NCBI RefSeq assembly: GCF_004343155.1
Contig: NZ_SMDC01000006.1
Location: 143,513-207,512 of the forward strand
DNA length: 64,000 bases
Direction: 5' to 3'
Source of the DNA: Marichromatium gracile
GTDB lineage: Bacteria > Pseudomonadota > Gammaproteobacteria > Chromatiales > Chromatiaceae
Part shown: positions 35,953-42,924 of the stretch, piece after piece
Layout: each line of letters begins with the position of its first letter
Numbering within the stretch: position 1 is the first letter of the stretch
Notes under the pieces: model-generated
Databases searched by the model: none
Told to the model about the DNA's origin: nothing
Seen by the model: only the letters and a program-made list of their open reading frames with translations
Position numbers and translations under genes: made by a program

Positions 35953-36108
35953 ATGAGCGACATCGCAAAGCCGAAGAACCCGGAAGACGATTGGAAGATC
36001 TGGATGGTTGTCAATCCTGCCACCTGGCTGATGCCCATCCTGTTCTCCGTGCTGGTCGTCGCACTGGCCGTGCACGCGGTCGTGTTCTCGATCGGTCTGG
36101 GCTGGTAA
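35953..36108 (+). CDS. pucA2: LH2 antenna alpha polypeptide, type 2
   Basis: A 51-aa alpha subunit. MSDIAKPKNPEDDWKIW precedes VVNPATWLMPI and a membrane helix with the ligand His in VALAVHAVVFSIGLGW. It lacks the acidic tail of the type 1 alpha. GAGGTC lies 9 to 14 bases upstream. The protein is identical to pucA4. Last gene of the first puc operon, followed by a strong hairpin at 36175. Confidence 0.93.
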   Translation: MSDIAKPKNPEDDWKIWMVVNPATWLMPILFSVLVVALAVHAVVFSIGLGW

Positions 36109-36174
36109 CAGCCTGACGGCGGTTGCGCCCGGCGCGACCGACTGTCTCACCGGCTGTCTCGTACAGCACGGTAC

Positions 36175-36204
36175 ACGGCAGACGAGGTTGTCCTCGTCTG
36201 CCGT
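36175..36204 (+). terminator. perfect 13-bp hairpin after first puc operon
   Basis: ACGGCAGACGAGG (36175-36187) and CCTCGTCTGCCGT (36192-36204) form an uninterrupted stem with a TTGT loop. It lies 66 bases after the pucA2 stop. There is no T-run, so it may act as a terminator with other factors or as a 3' end stabiliser. Confidence 0.6.
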
Positions 36205-36479
36205 CGCCCAGTGGTGCAACGCCACTGTAGAGCACTGAGTCCGAGCCACGCGGAGTCCTGGCTCGGACGAAGAGACGTCTCTCGACACCTTGCCCTCCCA
36301 ACCTTTCCTCCATCGCTGACCGGTCGCTCTTCAGCCGATCGTCGCTGCGCGCGCGTTCTGGCCGCGGCCTTCTGCGATCCGGCATTTTCTCCTTTCGCTG
36401 CAATTTGCCGTTTTTTATCGGTTTTTCGCCTCAGAAGCGGCCTGTTCGGAAAGGCTGTCAGGAACCTGCGGCGATCTGT

Positions 36480-36523
36480 TGTCTATTAGTCTTGACATTC
36501 ACCTATGTAAAGCTAAGATGACA
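36480..36523 (+). promoter_or_regulatory. puc promoter 2 with tandem PpsR/CrtJ-type sites
   Basis: TTGACA (36492-36497) and TAAGAT (36514-36519) are again 16 bases apart. TGT-N12-ACA sites lie at 36480-36497 and 36506-36523 with an 8-bp gap, exactly as at puc promoter 1. Bases within the sites differ between the promoters, but the TGT/ACA positions and both hexamers are kept. Confidence 0.8.
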
Positions 36524-36652
36524 CCCAAGATCTGCGCTGACCCCTGGATCCACCGGAGTCCCGCGCAGCGCATGAACCACTGGTTTCGCGGCCAGAGGGT
36601 CGCGAAAAGATTCAAGTCGTTTGTAACGGCGCGATTTCATTAGGAGGCCAAC

Positions 36653-36796
36653 ATGGCTGATCAGAAAAGTCTGTCGGGTCTGACCGAGCAGCAGGCGAAG
36701 GAATTCCACGAGCAGTTCAAGGTGACCTACACCGCATTCGTCGGTCTGGCGGCACTTGCGCACCTGTTCGTCATCGCTGCCAACCCCTGGTGGTAA
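36653..36796 (+). CDS. pucB3: LH2 antenna beta polypeptide, type 1 (second copy)
   Basis: A 47-aa protein identical to the pucB1 product; H37 is the pigment ligand. At the DNA level it differs from pucB1 by a few silent changes, notably GCGGCACTT for GCTGCGCTG in the helix. AGGAGG precedes the ATG at 36653. First gene of the second operon. The distance to pucB1 is 1362 bases. Confidence 0.95.
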   Translation: MADQKSLSGLTEQQAKEFHEQFKVTYTAFVGLAALAHLFVIAANPWW

Positions 36797-36820
36797 TCGG
36801 TCGTCGTCGAGGATAAGAAT

Positions 36821-37036
36821 ATGCAGATCATGGGCTACAAACCGCTGGAGCAGGACTACCGCTTTTGGCTGGTGGTGAATCCGGCTACCTGGCTGATCCC
36901 GACGCTGGTTGCCGTCCTGGTGGTGGCACTGGCTGTTCACGTCTACGCCTTCTCGCTCCCCGATCAGGGCTGGTCCGCTCCGGCTCCTGAGGCCGTCGAG
37001 GCGGTCGCGGCCGAAGAGGCTGCTCCGGCAGAGTGA
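36821..37036 (+). CDS. pucA3: LH2 antenna alpha polypeptide, type 1 (second copy)
   Basis: A 71-aa alpha subunit with the same protein sequence as pucA1, including the Ala/Pro/Glu-rich tail. Only silent substitutions are seen. It sits exactly 1362 bases from pucA1. The covarying hairpin at 37047-37065 follows its stop. Confidence 0.95.
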   Translation: MQIMGYKPLEQDYRFWLVVNPATWLIPTLVAVLVVALAVHVYAFSLPDQGWSAPAPEAVEAVAAEEAAPAE

Positions 37037-37046
37037 TTTATGGCGT

Positions 37047-37065
37047 CGCGACCGATCCGGTCGCG
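37047..37065 (+). other. intercistronic mRNA hairpin between pucA3 and pucB4
   Basis: CGCGACC (37047-37053) pairs with GGTCGCG (37059-37065) around GATCC. It is the counterpart of 35685-35703. The loop and one stem pair differ, with pairing conserved. Confidence 0.65.
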
Positions 37066-37136
37066 TCCGTCTGGTTTGTCGCGCACATCGATGAGTGCGG
37101 CAATGTTTATAACCCCTTAAGCTAGAGGGTATTCCA

Positions 37137-37262
37137 ATGTCTGGATTGACTGAGCAGCAGGCAAAAGAGTTTCACGAGCAGTTCAAGGTGACCTACACCG
37201 CATTCGTCGGTCTGGCGGCACTTGCGCACCTGTTCGTCATCGCCGCGAACCCCTGGTGGTAA
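37137..37262 (+). CDS. pucB4: LH2 antenna beta polypeptide, type 2 position, converted sequence
   Basis: A 41-aa beta subunit (MSGLTEQQAKEF start). It occupies the pucB2 position in the second operon, but its helix is LAALAHLFVIAANPWW, identical to type 1. The flanking bases follow pucB2 (CAGGCAAAAGAG and GCGAACCCC), while the middle (about 37200-37240) follows pucB3, including its rare GCGGCACTT. This indicates a gene-conversion tract. The operon thus encodes two beta subunits with the same membrane core. Confidence 0.93.
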   Translation: MSGLTEQQAKEFHEQFKVTYTAFVGLAALAHLFVIAANPWW

Positions 37263-37314
37263 TCGAACCGCCCCGGTTCAACGCACTTTAACCTAGTCCA
37301 ACGAGGTCAAAACA

Positions 37315-37470
37315 ATGAGCGACATCGCAAAGCCGAAGAACCCGGAAGACGATTGGAAGATCTGGATGGTCGTCAATCCTGCCACTTGGCTGATGCCGAT
37401 CCTGTTCTCCGTGCTGGTCGTCGCACTGGCCGTGCACGCGGTCGTGTTCTCGATCGGCCTGGGCTGGTAA
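37315..37470 (+). CDS. pucA4: LH2 antenna alpha polypeptide, type 2 (second copy)
   Basis: A 51-aa alpha subunit with the same protein sequence as pucA2; the ligand His is in AVHAVVF. It lies 1362 bases from pucA2. Last gene of the second puc operon, followed by a hairpin at 37513-37541. Confidence 0.93.
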   Translation: MSDIAKPKNPEDDWKIWMVVNPATWLMPILFSVLVVALAVHAVVFSIGLGW

Positions 37471-37982
37471 GCACCAGTTCCTGATGGCGACCGCCCACGG
37501 TGGTTGCCATGACGCCCGGATGTGCTCCGCATGTCCGGGCGTTTGCGCAGGTGGTCCCATACCTGTCGCAGCGATAACCGATGTCCATCCCGGTGCGCAC
37601 TGAGCCACGCCACATCGGTGTTCCTTCCCGTCCGTTTCCTTGACCGCCGCTATGTTGTCGTCGCCACCGCGTCCCGGTCGCACGCAGGCATGGCTTCCTC
37701 GCGCGTCGAATTTGCCCCTGCCTCTTGGTTCGATCGTATGCCTGGCAAGCGTTCATGGCCGGTCGGAAGAGGCCTCGGTGCATGCTGGCCGACGCAATCG
37801 CCGGCTTCCTTCGTGCTTGCCAGGAGCGTACCATCGCCTCCACCGTGTCGACCCCAGCGGCGCGATGCCACGTCTCGCGCACGGGTCGCATCTTCGCGTG
37901 GTGAGCGGGGGAGAGGCGATGACGCTTCTGCGCCGAGCCGCGCGTTTCTCTGTATCAACCCCTGTTTGGAGCTGATTCTGGC
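37471..37982. other. intergenic region between second puc operon and pucC
   Basis: 512 bases without a supported gene. A hairpin lies at 37513-37541. Open frames through the rest have poor codon use and no ribosome site. No TGT-N12-ACA pair or clear promoter for pucC was recognised. The last 20 bases hold GGAGCTGAT, the likely ribosome site of pucC. Confidence 0.55.
37513..37541 (+). terminator. hairpin after second puc operon
   Basis: CGCCCGGA (37513-37520) pairs with TCCGGGCG (37534-37541), and a short TTT follows. It lies 42 bases after the pucA4 stop and is a plausible weak intrinsic terminator. Confidence 0.55.
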
Positions 37983-39413
37983 ATGAGTCGCCCTGATGAT
38001 CCTTTGGCAGCCGCGTTCCGCGAGTTGCTGCCCAAGATCCTGCCCTTCGCCGATGTGGCGACGGCGGATCTTCCGCTGCGCCGCCTGCTGCGCCTGTCGT
38101 TGTTCCAGGTGTCCGTGGGCATGGCGATGGTCCTGCTCACCGGTACCCTCAACCGGGTGATGGTCGTCGAACTCGGCGTCTCGACCTGGCTGGTGGCGAC
38201 CATGGTGGCCCTCCCGCTGGTGTTCGCACCGCTGCGCGCGCTGATCGGATACCGCTCGGACTATCATCACTCCGCCTTCGGGCTACGCCGTATCCCCTAT
38301 ATGTGGATGGGGACCATGCTGCAGTTCGGTGGTTTCGCGATCATGCCGTTCGCACTGCTGCTACTCGCCGACGCCGAGAACAGTCTCAATGTCATGGGTC
38401 AGATCGGCGGTGCCCTGGCCTTCCTGTTGGTGGGTGCGGGCCTGCACACGGTGCAGACCGCCGGGCTCGCGCTGGCCACCGACCTCGCGCCCGAGGACAA
38501 GCGCCCGCGCGTGGTGGCGCTGCTTTATGTGACCCTGCTGCTGGGGATGGGCGGTAGCGCGCTGCTGTTCGGTCAGTTGCTGACCAACTTCTCGCAGCAG
38601 TTGCTGATCCAGTTGATCCAGGGGGCGGCGGTTGCGACCCTGGTGCTCAACGTGATCGCACTGTGGAAGCAGGAGGCGGTTGATCCGGAGCGCGCCGCGG
38701 CGAAGATCGAACGCCCGCCCTTTGCCGACTCGTGGAAGCAATTCGTCTCCGGCGGTCGGGCCAGTCGCCTGCTGGTGGCCGTCGGTCTCGGCACCGCCGC
38801 CTTCACCATGCAGGACATCCTCCTCGAGCCCTATGGCGGCAAGGTGCTGGGGCTGAGCGTATCGCAGACCACCATGCTGACCGCGATCCTCTCCGCCGGC
38901 ACCCTGCTGGCCTTTGGTCTCGCGGCGCGGCTGCTCGGGCGTGGTACCGTGCCCTATCGGATCGCGACCATCGGCGCGTTGTTCGGGGTGTTTGCCTTCG
39001 CCGCGGTGATCACCTCCTCGGCGCTCGATCTGCCCTGGCTCTATCGGACCGGCGCCGGGATGATCGGTTTCGGCTCGGGGTTGTTCCTGATCGGGACCCT
39101 GGTGGCCGCGATGGCGATGTCCGAAGGCGGACACAGTGGTCTGGCGCTGGGCGCCTGGGGCGCGGTACAGGCCACGGCCACCGGTATCGCCGTCGCGCTC
39201 GGCGGCAGCCTGCAGGACATCTTCGCCGCGATGGCCGCACACGGTGTCTTCGGGGCCGAGCTGATGGGGCCGGCGGTCGGCTATGACATGGTCTATGCGC
39301 TGGAGATCGTCCTCCTGGTGGTGACCCTGGTCGTACTGGTGCCGCTGCTGCTCAAGCCCACCGACGCCAAGCGCGCCGCCGATGGCAAGATCGGTTTCGA
39401 GCACATGCCCTGA
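37983..39413 (+). CDS. pucC: PucC-type light-harvesting assembly/BCH transporter
   Basis: A 476-aa MFS-fold membrane protein with about 12 helices. The segment LIGYRSDYHHSAFGLRRIPY between TM2 and TM3 is the hallmark of the PucC/LhaA/bch2 family, and LATDLAPEDKRPRVVALLYV is typical too. PucC is required for LH2 assembly and probably delivers bacteriochlorophyll. Position right after the puc operons supports pucC over its paralogue lhaA. The start at 37983 gives the full N-terminal amphipathic segment. A terminator lies at 39460. Confidence 0.92.
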   Translation: MSRPDDPLAAAFRELLPKILPFADVATADLPLRRLLRLSLFQVSVGMAMVLLTGTLNRVMVVELGVSTWLVATMVALPLVFAPLRALIGYRSDYHHSAFGLRRIPYMWMGTMLQFGGFAIMPFALLLLADAENSLNVMGQIGGALAFLLVGAGLHTVQTAGLALATDLAPEDKRPRVVALLYVTLLLGMGGSALLFGQLLTNFSQQLLIQLIQGAAVATLVLNVIALWKQEAVDPERAAAKIERPPFADSWKQFVSGGRASRLLVAVGLGTAAFTMQDILLEPYGGKVLGLSVSQTTMLTAILSAGTLLAFGLAARLLGRGTVPYRIATIGALFGVFAFAAVITSSALDLPWLYRTGAGMIGFGSGLFLIGTLVAAMAMSEGGHSGLALGAWGAVQATATGIAVALGGSLQDIFAAMAAHGVFGAELMGPAVGYDMVYALEIVLLVVTLVVLVPLLLKPTDAKRAADGKIGFEHMP

Positions 39414-39459
39414 CCGGGTGCGGGGTGGACGGTCGCTGCCCCGGCGCGGTCGTCCACCT

Positions 39460-39480
39460 CGACGCTCCGCGTCGCGTTTT
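39460..39480 (+). terminator. intrinsic terminator after pucC
   Basis: CGACGC (39460-39465) and GCGTCG (39469-39474) flank a TCC loop, followed by CGTTTT. A longer hairpin with stem GGTGGACG/CGTCCACC lies just upstream (about 39424-39458). Together they make a plausible terminator 47-67 bases after the pucC stop. Confidence 0.55.
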
Positions 39481-39541
39481 CTGAAAGGGGGTGACGCTGT
39501 ACGGTTGCGCCCCTTCCTTGTCCGAGAACCGGAGATCGCAC

Positions 39542-40330
39542 ATGAATGGATGCATGCTCAAGACCCAGACGCGTCTGCTCGGCGCCTCGCTGTTGCTCTG
39601 TCCCTGGCTGGTGGCACAGGCCCATTTCCAGACCCTGATCCCCTCGCACGAGATCCTCGATGCCGCGACCGGCCCCGAACTCTCGCTCGAACTCGAGTTC
39701 ACCCACCCGATGGCCGGCGGGCCGCGGATGGACATGGCGCCACCGGTGCGTTTCGAGGTGCTCGGTCCACAGGGGCGCGAGGATCTCGGCGATCGGCTCG
39801 AGGTGGTCGAGCACCCCGATGGGGTGCGTGGCTATCGCGCCGACTATCGGGTGAAGGGGCCGGGCGATCATCTCTTCATGGTCGAGCCCGCCCCTTATTG
39901 GGAACCGGCCGAGGGGGTGATGATCGTCCACTACACCAAGGTGGTGGTCGATGCCTTCGACGCCCAGGACGGCTGGGAGCGGCTGCTCGGTTTGCCGGTC
40001 GAGATCGAGCCCTTGACCCGTCCCTACGGGCTCTGGACCGGTAACCTGTTCCAGGGCGTGGTGCGCCGCGCCGGCGAGCCGGTGCCCTTCGCCGAGGTCG
40101 AGGTGGAGTGGCGCAACGACGGCAGCATCGAGGCCCCGGCGCCGGCCTTCCTCACCCAGGTGGTGCGGGCCGACGGCGACGGGGTGTTCAGCTATGTCAT
40201 GCCCTTCCCGGGGTGGTGGGGCTTCGCCGCGCTGCTCCCCGGCGAGCAGCCGATGACCAACCCCGAGGGCGAGGCGGTGCCGGTCGAGCTCGGTGCCCTG
40301 ATCTGGGTGCGGGCGCGTGCGCCCGAGTGA
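39542..40330 (+). CDS. periplasmic DUF4198 protein, NikK-like
   Basis: A 262-aa exported protein with signal peptide (about 1-27, cut near VAQA-HF). The mature N-terminus [11 protein letters not shown] and the segments [11 protein letters not shown] and [14 protein letters not shown] fit DUF4198, a family associated with cobalt/nickel uptake (NikK). The His just after cleavage and the following His/Met residues are candidate metal ligands. GGAG lies 10 to 13 bases before the ATG at 39542; an ATG at 39554 is also possible. The NikL-like gene overlaps its 3' end. The NikMQO transporter core is not nearby. Confidence 0.8.
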   Translation: MNGCMLKTQTRLLGASLLLCPWLVAQAHFQTLIPSHEILDAATGPELSLELEFTHPMAGGPRMDMAPPVRFEVLGPQGREDLGDRLEVVEHPDGVRGYRADYRVKGPGDHLFMVEPAPYWEPAEGVMIVHYTKVVVDAFDAQDGWERLLGLPVEIEPLTRPYGLWTGNLFQGVVRRAGEPVPFAEVEVEWRNDGSIEAPAPAFLTQVVRADGDGVFSYVMPFPGWWGFAALLPGEQPMTNPEGEAVPVELGALIWVRARAPE

Positions 40331-40859
40331 GCCGCGGGTGCTGCTGCTGGCACTGCTGATGCTGTGCTGGCAGCCGGCCTGGGCGCATCGGCTCAATCTG
40401 TTCGCAGGCGTCGAGGGGATGCGGATCAGTGGCTCGGTCTACTTCTCCGGCGGGGCTCCTGCCGTCGGCGTGCCGATCGAGCTGTCGGGGGGAGAGGTGT
40501 CGCTGGCGTTGGTGAGTGATGCCGAAGGGCGCTTTGCGCAGACGGTGGCGCGAGCGGCCGACTATCGACTGGTGGCCCGGACCGCCGACGGTCATCGCGC
40601 CGAGTGGCGGATCGATGCTGCCGAGTTCGTGCCCGCTCAGCCCCTTCAAGCCGCGACCCAGACGGTCGCGCCGACGCCGGTGGCTGATCCGGCGCTGCTC
40701 GCCGCGATCGAGCAGGCGGTGGCGCGTCAGCTGCGTCCGCTGCGCGAGGAGCTGGCCGCCGAGCAGGCGCGCGTCCGGCTGCGCGATCTGCTCGGCGGGC
40801 TCGGTTACATCCTCGGGCTCACCGGGTTGGCGTTGTGGTGGCGCGCGCGGCGCGGCTGA
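40317..40859 (+). CDS. NikL/CbiL-like membrane component
   Basis: A 180-aa protein with an N-terminal signal (ending AWAHRL), one carboxypeptidase-regulatory-like beta domain (about 30-105), a helix with [21 protein letters not shown], and a C-terminal TM (about 158-176) ending [15 protein letters not shown]. The last two parts are typical of NikL/CbiL, an accessory of nickel/cobalt ECF-type transporters. The mature protein would start with His (AHRLN), a likely metal ligand. The GTG at 40317 overlaps the preceding gene by 14 bases; an in-frame GTG at 40338 is possible. Confidence 0.75.
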   Translation: MRPSEPRVLLLALLMLCWQPAWAHRLNLFAGVEGMRISGSVYFSGGAPAVGVPIELSGGEVSLALVSDAEGRFAQTVARAADYRLVARTADGHRAEWRIDAAEFVPAQPLQAATQTVAPTPVADPALLAAIEQAVARQLRPLREELAAEQARVRLRDLLGGLGYILGLTGLALWWRARRG

Positions 40860-40880
40860 CGTCGGCCTGTCGCTGCGGGT

Positions 40881-41219
40881 TCAATAACCCCCCTTGCGCC
40901 TGACCTCGGGGAGCCCGGCGATGCGGGTGCCCTGCTTGGTCGGGGCGAGCGGGAAGAGCTGATAGAGATCCTTGCTCGTCGGCTTGCTGCCCCAGCGTTG
41001 TGCCATCGCCTTGAGCACCGCGCGCTCCATCGGCTGGTTCTGGCCGTTGTCGAAGTATTCCTCGCGCAGGTAGCGGATCACGTCCCAGTGGCGTTCGCTC
41101 AGCTCGACCGACTCCTCGGCGGCGAGCGCCTCGGCGACGGCCTCGCTCCAGTCGGTTGCGTTCTCCAGATAGCCATTGGCGGTGGTGGCGATGGTCTTGC
41201 CGTTGACCTCGATGGCCAT
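40881..41219 (-). CDS. DsrC-family protein without cysteines (RspA-type)
   Basis: A 112-aa TusE/DsrC/DsvC-fold protein, the same length as the DsrC at 48024. Shared features are IEVNGKTIA..GYLENATDW, the SERHWDVIRYLREEYFDNG core and the C-terminal RIAGLPE. Both sulfur-carrying cysteines are absent: Cys100 is Thr and the penultimate Cys is missing (tail VRRKGGY). There is no cysteine at all. It cannot carry sulfur like DsrC; proteins of this kind have been proposed as regulators. AGGGAGGAG precedes the ATG. Last gene of the minus-strand set with the Cas6-like gene. Confidence 0.88.
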   Translation of the reverse strand: MAIEVNGKTIATTANGYLENATDWSEAVAEALAAEESVELSERHWDVIRYLREEYFDNGQNQPMERAVLKAMAQRWGSKPTSKDLYQLFPLAPTKQGTRIAGLPEVRRKGGY

Positions 41220-41306
41220 TGCATACTCCTCCCTACTGCTGGCTCGATGATCACCGGCGCCAGGTGCGCCGGTTCGGATATCTGGTGTTTCTGCGCGGTC
41301 GAGTGT

Positions 41307-41990
41307 TCAGCCCGGACGGACCGGGTCGATGCCCTTGTGTGCGATGAACAGCCCGCAACCGAGATGGCGGTGCGATCCGAGCCCGTGCTGCTGGAGCCGG
41401 ATCGACTCGTCGGCCGGCAGATTTGCCAGCAGCAGGCTGCGGGTGTGAAGGGGGCCGTCGGCGGTGGCGAGCGTGAGGGCGCGACCGCACAGCGCCTTGC
41501 GCATCCCGACCTCGATCCGGGCGAGCGTCTCGGCGGCGCGTTCGAGGAAGGCGTTCTCGTCCTCCTCGGCGCTGCAGACGACATGACGGGCGAGCTGCGT
41601 GGGGTTGGGATCGAGCGATCGGATGCGTCCCTGCCCGATGGTGAGCGGATGACCGGCGACCTCGATGCGGCTGCCCGGCAGTGTCGCCAGCAGCGAGTCG
41701 GACAGGTGTTGCGGGACGCGCAGCCGCAGCTTGGTGCGGCGCGAGAGCTGCAGGCAGGTGTCGGTGCCGTGCGGCGGGCGCTCCCAGCCGTTCTGCGAGC
41801 CGGCGCCGTGGATGCTGTGGATGCCGAGTCCGGCGGTCTCCGCCAGCCAGGGCTGGGCGACGATCAGTGCGCGATGCAGGGCATCGGCATGATCGACCGG
41901 GAGCGCCCGGCAGTCGATCGCGAAGACCAGTTCGACAACGTCTGCCGGGACCCTGAAGTCGTCTTCCTGCTCGGGTTCTTGCCAGTACAT
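41307..41990 (-). CDS. orphan Cas6/Cmx6-like RNA-processing protein
   Basis: A 227-aa protein resembling the Cas6 variant of type I-MYXAN CRISPR systems (Cmx6). Matching segments are ELVFAIDCRALPVDHADAL (H34 a possible catalytic His), GLGIHSIHGAGSQNGW, LSRRTKLRLRVP, CGRALTL and LHTRSLLLANLPADESIRLQ. The glycine-rich loop GLGSHRHLGCGLF (203-215), diagnostic of Cas6-type ferredoxin-fold nucleases, follows, and then IAHKGI. There is no CRISPR array or other cas gene in the window. It starts 4 bases after the helical-repeat gene, so it is translationally coupled to it. Family recognition is from memory of motifs. Confidence 0.75.
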   Translation of the reverse strand: MYWQEPEQEDDFRVPADVVELVFAIDCRALPVDHADALHRALIVAQPWLAETAGLGIHSIHGAGSQNGWERPPHGTDTCLQLSRRTKLRLRVPQHLSDSLLATLPGSRIEVAGHPLTIGQGRIRSLDPNPTQLARHVVCSAEEDENAFLERAAETLARIEVGMRKALCGRALTLATADGPLHTRSLLLANLPADESIRLQQHGLGSHRHLGCGLFIAHKGIDPVRPG

Positions 41991-41994
41991 GGTG

Positions 41995-42717
41995 TCAGCG
42001 TCCGAAGGGTAGGCGGTCCTGCAGCGCCTGGCGGTCGAACCACCAGTCGTCCTGGACCAGCACGTCGACGACGTTGCGCAGTCGCACCAGGAACTTCTCC
42101 GGTTCCTTGAGTTCCAGCCGCTCCATCCACTGATCGAGCTGCTCCGGGCTGTCGACGCCGCTGTGGCGTCGGGCCACGGTGCCGAGCATCTGGGTGGCGA
42201 AGAACATCAGGTCCTCGCGCTGGTGTCCGGCGGCGCGTACGTCGGCGAGGAACAGCGCGGTGGTTGCGGCGACCGCGGCGCCATCGGCGTCATCCGGGGT
42301 CTCCTCGATGACATGGGTGAGCAGTTCGGTGGTGAGTTCGGGGTCGATCGGGCAGGTGACCGCCAGCCAGATGCCCTGGCCGAGGGCGGTGAGTGATTCG
42401 GGGCGGTTGCACTGGAAGAGGATGTCGCAGGCATCGGCGGCGAGTTCGAACTGGTCGTGCTCGATGAAGGTGTCGAAGACTGTGCGGGCGAGCGACCAGG
42501 CCTCGTCGCTGCGACCCAGACCGACCAGGGCGCGGGCCATCTGGAGTTGCGCGTCGGCCAGCACGTCGCATGGCGCGTTGCTCTGTTCGAGCTCGGCAAG
42601 CCGTTCGGTGAGCGCCTGCAGATGCGCCTGCAACGCCGTTTGTTCGGCGCCATGACCGATCACTGAGTCGGCGGCGGTGTCGATCAGGTGCTCGGCGAAT
42701 AGATCGAGATGCTTCAT
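41995..42717 (-). CDS. conserved helical-repeat (TPR-like) protein
   Basis: Unrecognised 240-aa soluble protein, all-helical by pattern. Alternating A/L/E-rich segments such as ADAQLQMARALVGLGRSDEAWSL are compatible with two or three TPR-like helical pairs. The C-terminal region has LRNVVDVLVQDDWWFDRQAL and ends PFGR. It lies between the 63-aa gene (15 bases upstream) and the Cas6-like gene (4 bases downstream), so all three are probably one transcription unit. A scaffold role is possible but unproven. Confidence 0.65.
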   Translation of the reverse strand: MKHLDLFAEHLIDTAADSVIGHGAEQTALQAHLQALTERLAELEQSNAPCDVLADAQLQMARALVGLGRSDEAWSLARTVFDTFIEHDQFELAADACDILFQCNRPESLTALGQGIWLAVTCPIDPELTTELLTHVIEETPDDADGAAVAATTALFLADVRAAGHQREDLMFFATQMLGTVARRHSGVDSPEQLDQWMERLELKEPEKFLVRLRNVVDVLVQDDWWFDRQALQDRLPFGR

Positions 42718-42732
42718 GGGGCTGGCCTGCGG

Positions 42733-42924
42733 CTAACGGATGAGGCCGTTGAAGGCGGCTTCGAGGCGGTCTTCCCAATCATCCGGTGTGTCGGGGTAGG
42801 GGGGGCGGACGTCCATGCGGAAGAAGCGTTCTCCGGTGCGTGCGACGGTCTGGACCAGGGGCAGGAGTTCGTCGAACGATTCTAGGTCCTGGTTGGCGAT
42901 GAGGATGTCACTGAGCTTGAGCAT
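42733..42924 (-). CDS. 63-aa conserved-looking small protein
   Basis: Unrecognised. MLKLSDILIANQDLESFDEL is followed by PLVQTVARTGERFF and an acidic, proline-rich end (MDVRPPYPDTPDDWEDRLEAAFNGLIR). It is the first gene of the minus-strand set with the TPR-like, Cas6-like and RspA-type genes. A TTG at 42936 has a better-spaced ribosome site (AAGGAA) than the ATG at 42924, so the product may be 67 aa. Normal codon bias and coupling to the next gene (15-base gap) support it being real. Confidence 0.6.
   Translation of the reverse strand: MLKLSDILIANQDLESFDELLPLVQTVARTGERFFRMDVRPPYPDTPDDWEDRLEAAFNGLIR

Larger units (their letters stand above)
36109..36652. other. region between the two puc operons
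   Basis: No gene is supported in these 544 bases. They hold a perfect 13-bp hairpin (36175-36204), a T-rich stretch near 36400-36430 resembling the one upstream of the first operon, the second puc promoter (36480-36523), and the untranslated leader with an AGGAGG ribosome site at 36642-36647. Confidence 0.7.
35291..37470 (+). repeat. tandem duplication of a pucBABA operon
   Basis: Genes pucB1A1B2A2 (35291-36108) recur as pucB3A3B4A4 (36653-37470). Offsets are 1362 bases for B1/B3, A1/A3 and A2/A4, and 1359 for B2/B4. Spacing, intercistronic hairpins and promoters are also duplicated. The spacer after each operon is different. Confidence 0.9.

Noticed and set aside
37522..37986. 154-codon open frame between pucA4 and pucC
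   Set aside because: No ribosome site, poor codon pattern and no recognisable protein; it overlaps the pucC start.
40881..41219. annotation as TusE or a second DsrC
   Set aside because: Both proteins need the C-terminal cysteine, which is absent.
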